Positions 1 through 10,608 of a DNA stretch of 64,000 bases are shown here, piece by piece. The DNA is from Vanessa cardui (taxonomy: Eukaryota > Arthropoda > Insecta > Lepidoptera > Nymphalidae): positions 12,798,114 to 12,862,113 of the forward strand of contig NC_061153.1 of assembly GCF_905220365.1 (NCBI RefSeq), read 5' to 3'. Both the position numbers and the translations under genes were made by a program. The notes below the pieces were generated by a model that saw only the letters and a list, made by a program, of their open reading frames with translations, was not told the DNA's origin and made no database searches. Position 1 is the first letter of the stretch, and each line of letters begins with the position of its first letter.

Positions 1-60
1 TATGCGCGACAAATAGGTGAATAACTGAAAATCACGTCAACCAATTTTGATAATTCTTTT
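1..60 (-). mobile_element. CGACTTC element, terminal fragment
   Basis: These bases match positions 8883-8942 of the full copy at 8663-10371 almost base for base, in the same orientation. The copy enters from outside the window. It stops where the TG-microsatellite repeat begins. No coding content. Confidence 0.7.
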
Positions 61-290
<230 letters not shown>

Positions 291-450
291 AATTTAAAAT
301 ACAAGATGGCTGCTTCTACAAAATGGTGCTACATTTTTTTATTACAACTTGATCAATATGGGTATCAAATGAAAGGGCTTGACTGGTGAAATACTATTAG
401 GTATGAAAAATTTAAAATCCAAGATGGCTGCCTCTACAAAATGGCGCTTT
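291..450. repeat. Imperfect tandem duplication, period about 118 bp
   Basis: The segment beginning AATTTAAAATACAAGATGG at 291 recurs at 409 with few changes (AATTTAAAATCCAAGATGG, then CTACAAAATGG in both). There are 1.3 copies. It lies between the TG run and the hairpin at 496-601. No coding signal was seen. Confidence 0.6.
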
Positions 451-495
451 ATGGATTTATTGATATCATTTGATATCCATATCCATATCCATCCA

Positions 496-601
496 TTTAT
501 TTGTTGTTTGTGGTAGTGTCCACCTCGTGGTCAAGGTGTAATGAAATGAAAATTTCACCTCGTAAAATGCAAGGTGGACACTACCACAAGCAACAAATAA
601 A
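496..601. repeat. Inverted repeat with 30-bp arms
   Basis: The arm at 496-525 is the reverse complement of 572-601 with one mismatch. The 46-bp spacer contains a second short inverted pair (AGGTG and CACCT). It could be a small foldback element or a stem near the 3' end of the Helitron that lies to its right on the minus strand. No target duplication was recognised. Confidence 0.7.
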
Positions 602-866
602 TATTTTTCAAAATTTTTTCAAAATTTTGGCTTGTACATGCTGTTTTAAAAGGAAAAGTGTGCTTATTTATTTACCAAATCATTTAGAATGTTAAACCTT
701 ACAAGTTAAAATTAAAGAAATTGTATATCACTAATGATATAGTTACATATGTATATCAATTCATAATTTTTTTTAATAAATTTAACATATTTATATATAC
801 CAATTTATGTAATTTGGACTCTGTCAAGCTAGAATTATGGCATTTAAGAATTATTTAAAATAATAA

Positions 867-2988
867 TCAATCTTTACTGCTTCTCAATCTTTGCAATTCT
901 GCCAAGGCCAATTTATCATGAGGATTATTAAACAGCTTCCTTTGGTCGAGCTCGCAAATAGCGACACCACTTAAACTTTTTACTCGGCTTAAAGAAACGA
1001 ACGCTTGACCTTTTGCAAAAAAATTTTTTCCCAAATATACTACAGCCTTTTCAACGGTGGTTCCTTGCAACTTATGTACAGTAACAGCCCAACTTAAAAT
1101 AATTGGAAACATTGTTCTTTCAATATTACCATACCCAATAAGACCTTGAAAAATTATGCTGTGTGGTTGTATAGGAATCAAGCCATTTTGGTCTTTGGAA
1201 CTTTTGCCAATGGACTCGTCATCGAATTTAATAAATATTGTTTTCGGAAGTTCACCTTCTTCGAGTTGGTCCCGGTGAAGTCCATGCCATTCAATTTTTT
1301 TTGATAACCCCCATGCTGCCATTAACTAACCCTTCAGACACCTTTAAATTTACTCTCAACATCACTCTAGCTCCGATTGCAATTTTAATTGAACTGAGCA
1401 ACCCTCCTGTGCAGTTTGGATCTTGAGGTATTGAAACGTGGTTAGGTTTTTGGCCATAGGTGGCAGGTTCTTTAGACTCGTCATGAGCATTGACTGTATA
1501 AATTTTTACTGAGTCGGCCATTAACTCTACCATTTTGTCATTATAATTATTTACCAATTTAATGGTAGGAAAAATCTGTACAGCATTTCCATCAGCAAAA
1601 TCTCCAGTCAGTGGTACTCTACTTCTCTCAAGTAAAATTTCGTACTGCTCCATACTCAACTCTCCCACCCGAAGATTATTCAATATATCAATAAATTAGC
1701 TATCATTTTGTTGTCTCACATTAGTTTGAAGCTCACAAAGTCCAAAATAATGCCATAGATGGGGCTCTCCTTGGAATACAAGAGGTTGTTTAAAGCACCA
1801 GCTACCCTTTACAGGTGACAATTGCATTATATCTCCAAAAACTAAGATGTTTACTCCACCAAAAATATCTGGACAATTTTTGAATTCTTGTAAACGGAGA
1901 TGTATAGAACGTAAAACTTCGTATGATACCATTGATATTTCATCAATTACAAGCCAACGGATATAACGCCATTTTCTTCGCATGTCTTCCAGACGTTGTC
2001 CTGTCATTTGCCTGTAGACTGTGGCTCGACCTTTTTCTATGCCGAGAGAAAATGCACTATGCAGTGTTTTTCCATTTACAAGCCGTGCTGCTACTCCTGT
2101 AGGTGCTGTAACTTCAACAAAACTTGCATTCAACAATTGATCTACTGTGGGAGCGTAACAGCGTCGAATATGATGAACTAAAGTTTTAAGTACGAAAGAT
2201 TCGCCACTGCCAGCTCCTCCTGTAACGAATAACTTAAGTGGAACATTTGTGTTTGCTTCATTTATCACTTCATCTCTTATTCGTTTTGTTACTTCATCAT
2301 ATATTTTCTTTTGTTCTAAGTTCATGCTCCTAACCATGTGATGAAATTCGGCGTCCGTGATATTGATGTGTGATGATTCTTCAACTTCTTCTCCTTCGAT
2401 ATCGACATCAGCATCAGCCATTCGTGGATCATATCCTTCAACAATCGCTCCTACATCAAAGTTTTCTGATTGTTGACCATTGAAATTATTTAATAAAGGA
2501 GGTTCAGCTAACGCTAAAACTTGTCCAATGACTTGCTGAAGCTCGCGTTCAATAAACTGAAACTGTTCTACAGAATCTCCATGAAAAGGACGTAACAAAT
2601 TTCGCTGTTCCATAAAAGCTTCTTCGCAAGTTTCAAAGTCAGCCAGTAAATCATCTTCATTCCTAAATGGCACATGGGCTACAAGATAGCTATAAAAATA
2701 GCCTTCTCGGTCTCCTGTTTGTGTATAATAGCGTGTCCTCAAAATTGCTGGCTTTCTTCGCCTTTTCATTATGCTTCCATTTAAAAGTCTGATTGAGTTT
2801 CGCGTTGTTTCAGTGCCCTCTTCTAAGTCTTCATAAGCCTCAGTATCACCGTTTTCTTCGTCGTTTACAAATCGACTTGTATGTTCATAATTGACGGCAA
2901 ATTCTGCTAAACTTAGATGTTCCAGATTTGTTGGTCTTTGAATATATCTATCGAATATATTTTGATATGTTTGACCGTCGTCACTGTC
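867..2988 (-). pseudogene. Helitron PIF1-type helicase domain, broken
   Basis: The 2769-1696 frame includes the Walker A region FVTGGAGSGESFVLKTL, in which the usual GKS lysine has become Glu. It also has Walker B LVIDEISM and the later box FGDIMQLSPVKGSW. The frame breaks at 1696. It continues in 1683-1291 (RVPLTGDFADGNAVQIFPT, LLSSIKIAIGARVMLR) and 1322-867 (SWAVTVHKLQGTTVEKAVVY, FVSLSRVKSLSGVAI, helicase motifs V and VI). The stretch 2770-2988 also encodes related sequence in another frame. It is a 5'-3' helicase family needed for rolling-circle transposition, non-functional here. Confidence 0.9.
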
Positions 2989-4047
2989 TTATCTTAACAT
3001 ACGGTAGCGTTCATGAGGTCGGCATGTGTTTACAAAAACTACTTTTCGAGAGCTATCTCTTAGTTTCAAATGGCATAATCTGTATGCGCATTCACAAGCT
3101 GACACTCTGCGATGGTTTAGTATTGCCATAGACACAGCAAATAATTGCCTAGCAATATCCCCATGGCAAGATCTGACTTTGCTTACTGCATCTTTTACCG
3201 CTTGACCTACATCCTGAGGTTCGTGCTTTGAAGTGTATTTAGCTATGTAATACGAAACAGCAGTAACATTACCACACGGTTGGATGTCCATATTTCCTTT
3301 CCAAAGTTCTAGTATCTGCGGATTGTAGTTATTAACATATTGCTCTTCAGGTTTTCTAGTGAAAATACAAAATCGTCCATTATTCCGTAAAGTTTCGTCG
3401 GGTCCCAATAAAACTGTGTCATCACTCGCCGGTCTGGGAAAGTTAAATCTGCAATGTTATAATGTTTCTACCCATTCTACCACATGTTATAAAAACAGGC
3501 AGGACCCTGCCTGTTTTTATAACATGTGGTAGAATGGGAATGTATTTGGACTCGTTTAACAATATCATTGAGTTCATCATCTGCATTATTTAATGAACAA
3601 GAAACAGTGTCACTAATCAATTTTTTTCCTTGGACTTCCCCGGTTTTGGAATTCAATTCTCCACCAGAAATCAGTGACATTACCTCCTAGAATATAATGA
3701 TCATTTTTTAAATAATTCATAAATGCATTAACTCTGATCATGAATTGCCGGCTTAGAGTTACAGGATGACCGTCAACCAACGCTTGTTTGTCATTAAAGG
3801 TTAAATCAGTTGGATTTTCATTTCCTCTGCCAGCAGCAATTAATAACGCCTTCAGTATATCGTTCCAATTCAGATCGTTGCAACTCAATGTAAGGAACCA
3901 CGTAGGTGGCCCTATATTCTTTACCATAGCAATTAAAACCGAACACGCACTCTGCCAATACGCATTCGATCCGCGCATGTTTCGCATATTAAGGTGAATA
4001 TTTTCTACTAAGTTTTCGGGTCGATTTTCTCCCTGGCGCATCCTCAA
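2989..4047 (-). pseudogene. Helitron Rep (HUH/Y2) domain, broken
   Basis: The 4047-3613 frame shows the Helitron-like N region (AYWQSACSVLIAMVKNIGPP, then TWFLTLSCNDLNW). It leads to EFQNRGSP, after which the H-x-H metal site should follow. Here the frame runs into RKKID, so the histidine pair is missing. The next piece (3680-3477) ends in HSHSTTCYKNRQGP, inside a perfect palindrome at 3471-3538. The 3408-2989 frame keeps the catalytic tyrosine motif (SYYIAKYTSK). A working Rep nicks and joins single-stranded DNA at element ends; this copy cannot. Confidence 0.85.
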
Positions 4048-5170
4048 AACAACCCCTACTTGTTGTTGTGTAATTTTGTTTTGCTCTATAAAATTCCATT
4101 ACTGATAATGCATAAAACAGATAGTCATGTCGTTGAAAACGATTATCAGCTCCCATAATTCTAGCTTGACAGTAGTCTAATGGTGTTATAGAATGAGCTC
4201 GATTTTCTTGTAAACCATTTCTACCGTAAGGAAATAATTTGAACCAAGACAGTTCTTCTGCTCTTTTTTCCCTGGCTATTTGTAAAGGAGCGTCAGTTTT
4301 CCTTCGAAGTTGATGAACAGGTAGCTGATCACAGTTATTGTTCTCTATAACAGTAGACAGTTCAGGAATTGGTTCATCTACAACACGCAAAACTGAGGAG
4401 GTTATAACAATATTTTCATTAGCTAATTCTGATGACTGCAGTTGCTGGGTATTTGCTGTAGTATAAATGTCATTTTGGAGCTCAGTTTCATTTTGATGTA
4501 ATCGGTGTACATCAGGAGTAATTTTTGTAATGCTATATTGATCATCGTCTGGCCTATTCCCTTGGGATTTTGGTAGGTTTGATTTTAAAACTGACCACAA
4601 TTGTGTAATATTGGTAAAAGACATCAAACAAGCTGTTCCATCTTGAGCCACTCGACCCTTTGGTCCCCTTGAATGGGAATCAAACAAGTAGTATAAATTG
4701 TCGTTTTTCCATATTGCGACCGATACCCCATTACAAGTTACAATAGCTCCACCATCAACATCAGATTTGGTAAAAAACTGAATTAAACCATTCTTTAAAT
4801 TAGGAAATCCATCAATACTTACGGTCAAATGGCCGCAAATCGAAGAAGTTTCGTCTTGAATTTGTATAAGACATGAATGACTCAACGCTTCGAAATTGAC
4901 TTGCAACTCATGAACACGTAAATATTCTACATCAGCTTCAGCCGGATTAGGAACCCTTCGAGATCGTATACTACTTGAGTATAAACGATCACCAGAAATT
5001 AAAATTGAATCAATTATATTAGGGGACCATGTATCTGTTTCTTTAATTTTTGCAGCTGTAATAGCTACTGCTGCATTCGCAGTACATTGTTTTCCTCTAG
5101 AAAAATTTTGGAATTTACTATGACTTTGATGAAAAGAACCTCTCAGTATCCGTCGATTATTGCCAATATC
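3989..5170 (-). pseudogene. Helitron internal cysteine-peptidase-like region
   Basis: In the frame running from about 5110 to 4907 the motif FSRGKQCTANAAVAI is visible. After a frame change, the 4906-3989 frame carries NDNLYYLFDSHSRGPKG followed by GTACLMSF. A QC.xNA box followed by a Y.LFDSHSR box resembles the catalytic Cys and Asp-x-His arrangement of the C76 (herpesvirus tegument) ubiquitin-specific peptidases, a domain also met in large mobile-element proteins. The family call is an inference from motif spacing. The C-terminal part (QIAREKRAEELSWFKLFPYGRNGL) is the start of the Helitron N-terminal region before Rep. Confidence 0.5.
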
Positions 5171-6799
5171 CTAAAAACAAGTTGTTTCATTTGTATTTTT
5201 TTCCTGATGTGTTACGTCATCATTTTGAACATGACAAATTTCGTGAACATCATAATTTTCATTATTAAAATTAACTCTAACATTTCTATACAAAGGATTA
5301 TTGGCAATTAACCAATCTAATGCAGCTCGCAGTTTTTGAATATTAACAGAAAATTGACGTAACCTTTCAACCGATTCTAATTGTTCGCAAATAATCACTA
5401 GACCAGCACTACTGATTCTCAGAGGAAGCTGCTCAGCGATTTCTTCAACATCTTGACCAAAAAGTACAGCCTGACCATGGAAACCATGCTGCCCGAAGCG
5501 ACCACCGAGTTTGACCATTTTCACGAATGGAAATATCCTACTTAGCAAACGTACTTCTACATCAGATAGTGACGCTATTTCTGGAGGAATTTCATCCAAT
5601 GACATATTATTCCAGTAGGCTTGAGTAGGTGTTCTTGACTTACGTAGTATACCAACACATCGGTGACAGGCAGAGATAACGTCATGTTGTGCTATTAACT
5701 CATTAGGTAGTATATTTTCTGGCATACTAGCTAATCTTACTGACTGTACTTGCTGACAATAGCAAAGCTTATTACAGATTAAACAAATTGTGTCAGCAAA
5801 TTTGTTTATTGAATTTTGAAAATCAGTCCTAAGTTTGGCTCTAGACAAAGCTGTAGCTACTGCATCGCTAGTAAGCCTCAAAGCATGTTGTTCCGGAGTT
5901 TCATTTGAGCGAGACTCAGCAGTACGCTGCGTATTAGTAGCCCGCCTTAACGAACTTTGTTCTGGGATTTCAATTAAACGAGAAGCAGCAGTACACTGAG
6001 TATTAGTAGACCGCCTTAACGAACTTTGTTCCGGGGTCTCATTTAAACGAGACTCAGCAGTACGCTGCGTATTAGTAGCCCGCCTTAACGAACTTTGTTC
6101 CGGGGTCTCATTTAAACGAGACTCAGCAGTTCACTGAGTATTAGTAGCCCGCCTTAACGAACTTTGTTCCGGGGTCTCATTTAAACGAGACTCAGCAGTA
6201 CGCTGCGTATTAGTAGCCCGCCTTAACGAACTTTGTTCTGGGGTTTCAATTAAACGAGAAGCAGCAGTACACTGAGTATTAGTAACCCGCCTTAACAAAC
6301 TTTGTTCCGGGGTCTCATTTAAACGAGACTCAGCAGTACGCTGCGTATTAGTAGCCCGCCTTAACGAACTTTGTTCCGGGGTCTCATTTAAACGAGACTC
6401 AGCAGTACGCTGCGTATTAGTAGCCCGCCTTAACGAATTTTGTTCCAAGGTCTCATTTAAACGAGAAGCAGCAGTAGACTCTGCATTTTTAGCATGCCTG
6501 AAAGTGCGTTGATCTGATGTTTCAATAGATCGCGAAATTTTAGTACAACTGGCATTTTTCATATTACGAAAACAACGTTTAACCCTATTTTCTTTGGATC
6601 TCCGTAAAGCCTTAGATGCTGCATCACTATCCAAACGACGTTTTCTATTTAATAAATCCTCCTGACTACGTAGTTCAGCTTTTAGAGCAGCTTGTGATGA
6701 CAAGAAGCTATTTTTGTCGAAAGTATTTTCGTCAAGCTGAGTTAACTTGCGCCTTTTAGCTACGTATTGAGCTTTTTTATTTTTTCGACCCAGTACCAT
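5171..6799 (-). pseudogene. Helitron N-terminal part: coding minisatellite and DUF6570-like domain
   Basis: The start at 6799 opens a basic leader (MVLGRKNKKAQYVAKRRKL) followed by about eight copies of a 23-residue unit of the type RRATNTQRTAESRLNETPEQ, encoded by a 69-bp tandem repeat at about 5890-6480. Such ETPEQ repeats are typical of the N-terminus of animal Helitron proteins. An in-frame TGA at 6131-6133 interrupts one unit, and the same frame resumes beyond it. The following 5881-5171 segment has the DUF6570 pattern (CHRCVGIL, then W.NN, IPPEI, LS..E..LLSRIFPF, KMVKLGGRFGQHG). It is associated with Helitron and related proteins but has no assigned reaction. Confidence 0.8.
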
Positions 6800-6936
6800 T
6801 TTTTTTAATAAAAAGTCATTCGTTTACTATAAATTCACAATTCTAATTTTTTTTTATAAAAAGACATCAATTTTCATCAAATTATACCATTTTTTTTTCA
6901 AAAGAAACAATAATATACAACAAATTCTTAAAACGT

Positions 6937-7623
6937 AAGAAATAAATGAAATCCTACAAAAAACATGAACCAAAAAATTAAATTCAAAATGTTTAAATCA
7001 CTATGAATTCACAATTCTAATTTTGTTTATAAAAAAGACATAAATTTTCACCAAATTCTTCCAATTTTTTTTTCATAATAAACAACTTAAAACGTAAGAA
7101 ATAAATGATATCCCTACAAAAAACATGAACCAAAAAATTTAATTCAAAGTGTTTGAATCACTTGACTTATTAAAAACTTACCTAAACTATACAAATTAAA
7201 AGGTACGACAAAGAAATTTAAAGAAATGGAATAAAATCCTGAAGAAATCCCTACAAAAATAATTAAACAAAAATTAAATTGAAAATGTTTAAAACCTTTG
7301 ATTAAAAACACCTGCATAAACTATGAACACAAACTATACAAATCAAAAGGTACGACAAAGAAATCAAAAGAAATGGAATAAAATCGCTAAGGAGTTCCTA
7401 CAAAAAGCATGAAATAAAAAATTAAATTAAAAAAAAACCCCGACTTTATAAAAACCAAATGTAATGAACGGAACGAGATATCCATAAACAATTATAATTC
7501 CTATGAAAAAATAACTAAGACGGAAAAGCCTATAAAAAGGAAAAAATAACTTTAAACTTATGTTTGTATGGGAGTACTTATGTATGGAATTTTTTTTATA
7601 ATGTTATCGCGTCGGGGGACCGC
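6937..7623 (-). repeat. Left arm of a 690-bp inverted repeat, with internal tandem repeats (Helitron leader)
   Basis: This arm is the reverse complement of 8205-8662 followed by 10372-10608. Inside are two sorts of tandem repeat. One has period about 172 bp (copies near 6830 and 7002, keyed by AATTCACAATTCTAATTTT). The other has period about 160 bp (copies near 7186 and 7345, keyed by AAAAGGTACGACAAAGAAAT). The inner edge carries ATGTTATCGCGTCGGGGGAC. It lies between the Helitron start codon and the GC-rich core, so it is the presumed 5' leader of the Helitron. Alternatively, with its partner, it is a foldback-type element. Confidence 0.8.
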
Positions 7624-8204
7624 ACTATTTATTGGCTAAACGTTTGTCAAAGTTATTTATAAGTATTTAGGTACTTATTAAGTTTTTTCTTAGTTCTATA
7701 TTCATTTATTTCGTTTGTGTTATGCTATGATGTATCGTATACTTGTATATGTATATATTATATTATTTTATATGTAGGTATATAGGCTTTGCTTCAAGAA
7801 AGCAACGCGCACGAATTATGTTGAATGGCGCGCACGAGTTGCATTGCATGCCGCCGCCCGCACGCAGCGCGGCGACGAACGCGGCAAGAAGCGAGCGCGG
7901 GCGTGTCGCGGGAGAGGGAAAGTGGGCGGAGCGTATCGGTATCGAGTTTGGTAACCCGAGCGGGCAGACACGCGAGGGCAGACGCCGTTGATGGTTGTGT
8001 TTTACATAGAAAATTTTTCGAGTCAATTTAGTGTGAGTCATCGTAGAAATTTTGGTTTTAGTATTGATTAGTATAGTTTGGTTGTGTATTAAGTTTTTAA
8101 GTTGATTTACCTGGATTTCATAATACTATTTTTAAAATTTTCGTTGTAATTTAATATTTTGTTTGGTTTCTAATTTAATATCTTTTATGTTTTGTGAGTA
8201 AGTT
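7624..8204. promoter_or_regulatory. GC-rich core between the inverted arms, promoter-like
   Basis: About 230 bp (7785-8010) are strongly GC- and CpG-rich in an otherwise AT-rich neighbourhood. The core includes a block (7955-8000, starting CCCGAGCGGGCAGACACG) that recurs in diverged form at 25172-25217 upstream of the DDE transposase gene. The flanks are AT-rich and contain no usable long frame; the short open frames in the core are by-products of base composition. A promoter role is inferred from position and composition only. Confidence 0.45.
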
Positions 8205-8662
8205 GCGGTCCCCCGACGCGATAACATTATAAAAAAAATTCCATACATAAGTACTCCCATACAAACATAAGTTTAAAGTTATTTTTTCCTTTTTATAGGC
8301 TTTTCCGTCTTAGTTATTTTTTCATAGGAATTATAATTGTTTATGGATATCTCGTTCCGTTCATTACATTTGGTTTTTATAAAGTCGGGGTTTTTTTTTA
8401 ATTTTTAATTTAATTTTTTATTTCATGCTTTTTGTAGGAACTCCTTAGCGATTTTATTCCATTTCTTTTGATTTCTTTGTCGTACCTTTTAATTTGTATA
8501 GTTTGTGTTCATAGTTTATGCAGTTGTTTTTAATCAAAGGTTTTAAACATTTTCAATTTAATTTTTGTTTCATTATTTTTGTAGGGAAGTCTTCAGGATT
8601 TTATTCCATTTCTTTAAATTTCTTTGTCGTACCTTTTAATTTGTATAGTTTAGGTAAGTTTT

Positions 8663-10371
8663 CAACCGACTTCCAAAAGGAGGAGGTTATCAATTCGTCT
8701 GTATTTTTTTTTTTTTTTTTTTATATGTTTGTTACCTCATAACTTTTCACTGGGTGGACCGATTTTGATAATTTTTTTTTTGTTCGAAAGGTAGTGCTTC
8801 CCGTGGGGTCCCATTTTTTTTAAATTTTTTTCCGATGATGGTATCCATATGAAAACGACATAAGTCTTAAATTTGCATTATGTATATGCGCGACAAATAG
8901 GTGAATAACTAAAAATCACGTTAACCAATTTTGATAATTCTTTTTTTATTATAAAATATATACTTCAAAGGTAATTTGGTGAAAGTTTGGTAAGGTTCTG
9001 AGCACAGGATCCATGACAAAGTAACGGAACGGAAGGGAACGAAACAATTCTGAGGAGCACGTTAGCGATACTCGGTCGAATCTTTTATTTATAGGTTATT
9101 TGGATATTTGAGTCACCTTCCGGAACGTGGTTATGCTTATGTAATTATCATAGTCGAATATTATAATCAACTAGCTACCCACCCCGGCTTCGCACGGGTG
9201 CAATACTGATACTAAATATACTACAGAATTTGTGTATTTACGACATCACATCGCAAACTTCTGAAATTATCAGTGTTTCTTTACTATATTGTTCATGTAT
9301 TATATACACAAACCTTTCCCTTGAATCACACTATCTTTTAAAAAAAACCGCATCAAAATCCGTTGCGTAGATTAAAAGATATAGGGACAGAGAAAGCGAC
9401 TTTGTTTTATACTATGTAGTGATGGAACTCCTATACGGCTCGCAGTTAGGGTGCGATATGGGGCAGAATTTCTTACTATCTTTAATCAAATTTTATGTAT
9501 GTGATGTGATGTCATATGATGTCCGAAATATAGTTGGTCTTTTTCAAAGTTTTTTTGCTGAGTTCGATTACAGCTCTTTCGAGGGATCCTTGTAGTTTAC
9601 GCCGCGTGACGTATTAAATCCGCATTTTCGAAAGTCTATTTTTGCTTTATTCGCAAGTTTCCTTTGAAATTGTCCTCGAAGTAGTTTCTGACTCATATAA
9701 ACTGAACGCTTAATCTATCCATATTAAAAAAAAATAGTTAGTCAACATCAGCTTCACTTAAAATCAAAAAATAAATAAAAATTTTAACAAAAAGAAAAAC
9801 CGACTTCAAACAAAACACTATTTTAGAACAAATGAATATGCACGAAAGAGTAATAAAAATAATTGCGTATTCAACATATTTTTTAGAGTCTTCCTAAGTT
9901 AAATGAAATGAAAAATATTAGACTACTTAAAAGTCGATTAACGATTATATCATGTAGTTATAATTATTGTTATATTTGGAGTCGGTGTCAGCCAATAAAA
10001 CATCCCTACAGTATATCTATCAAATAACAATACGAGAAAACTTTAACAAATATGTTTTTTACAAATTACCTTTTACACAATAATATACTGGATCAACCAA
10101 GGGGCTCGTATCGCTTCTTTCTTTTGATTGTTGGGGCAAGGGCACCATGGCTGACACCGGCTCCAAATATACCAATAACTATAACTACATGATATAATCG
10201 TTAATCGACTTTTAAGTAGTCTAATATTTTTCATTTCATTTAACTTAGGAAGACTCTAAAAATTATGTTGAAAACGCAATTATTTTTATTACTTTTTCGT
10301 GCATATTCATTTGTTTTAAAATAGTGTTTTGTTTGAAGTCGGTTTTTCTTTTTGTTAAAATTTTTATTTAT
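8663..10371 (-). mobile_element. CGACTTC element, full copy (1.71 kb)
   Basis: The copy runs from CAACCGACTTCC at 8663 to TTAAAATTTTTATTTAT at 10371. In element orientation (minus) it has four parts. First is a palindromic module with arms of about 215 bp around a 150-bp loop. Second is a unique stretch. Third is an embedded 252-bp Helitron. Fourth is a T-rich end finishing in GGAAGTCGGTTG. No protein is encoded. It sits between two Ts without a target duplication, as shown by the uninterrupted partner arm. Absence of a duplication, TT target and sub-terminal inverted repeats fit a Helentron-type element, which is an inference. Confidence 0.75.
9171..9422 (-). mobile_element. Non-autonomous Helitron inside the CGACTTC element
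   Basis: On the minus strand it starts with TC (TCACTACATAGTATAAAAC) and ends with CTAG. Just before the end is the GC hairpin CACCC...GGGTG within GTGCGAAGCCGGGG. The same 250-252 bp unit sits at the same internal place in the copies at 10832-11081 and 30889-31140, so it is a fixed part of the family, not a separate new insertion. Confidence 0.75.
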
Positions 10372-10608
10372 TAATAAGTCAAGTGATTCAGACACTTTGA
10401 ATGAAATTTTTTGGTTCATGTTTTTTGTAGGGATATCATTTATTTCTTACGTTTTAAGTTGTTTATTATGAAAAAAAATTGGAAGAATTTGGTGAAAATT
10501 TATGTCTTTTTTATAAACAAAATTAGAATTGTGAATTCATAGTGATTTAAACATTTTAAATTTAATTTTTTGGTTCATGTTTTTTGTAGGATTTCATTTA
10601 TTTCTTAT

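Larger units (their letters stand above)
867..6799 (-). mobile_element. Degenerate autonomous Helitron (Rep/helicase type)
   Basis: Read on the minus strand the fragments occur in the order expected for an animal Helitron protein: repeat-rich N-terminus, DUF6570-like domain, peptidase-like region, Helitron N-terminal region, Rep with a two-tyrosine motif, then a PIF1-family helicase. At least six frame changes, an in-frame stop, a 33-bp palindromic rearrangement and loss of key residues show that it is dead. The leader lies at 6800-7623 and is duplicated in inverse orientation to the right. A clear CTRR end was not found on the left, where the terminal region is AT-rich. Confidence 0.9.
8205..10608 (+). 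repeat. Right arm of the 690-bp inverted repeat, split by an insertion
   Basis: Segments 8205-8662 and 10372-10608 together are the inverse copy of 6937-7623. A CGACTTC element sits between them. The intact left arm gives the empty site (reverse complement GTAAGTTTTTAATAAG). The split site reads GTAAGTTTT, then the element, then TAATAAG. The arm ends at 10608, where it meets a truncated CGACTTC copy. Confidence 0.85.

Noticed and set aside
5890..6480. CRISPR-like regular repeats
   Set aside because: The units are 69 bp back to back without unique spacers and encode a protein repeat in a eukaryotic transposon.
7743..8041. Open frames on both strands in the GC-rich core
   Set aside because: GC-rich DNA lacks stop codons by composition; the products are low-complexity Arg/Ala and overlap on both strands. 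A promoter-like role is more likely.
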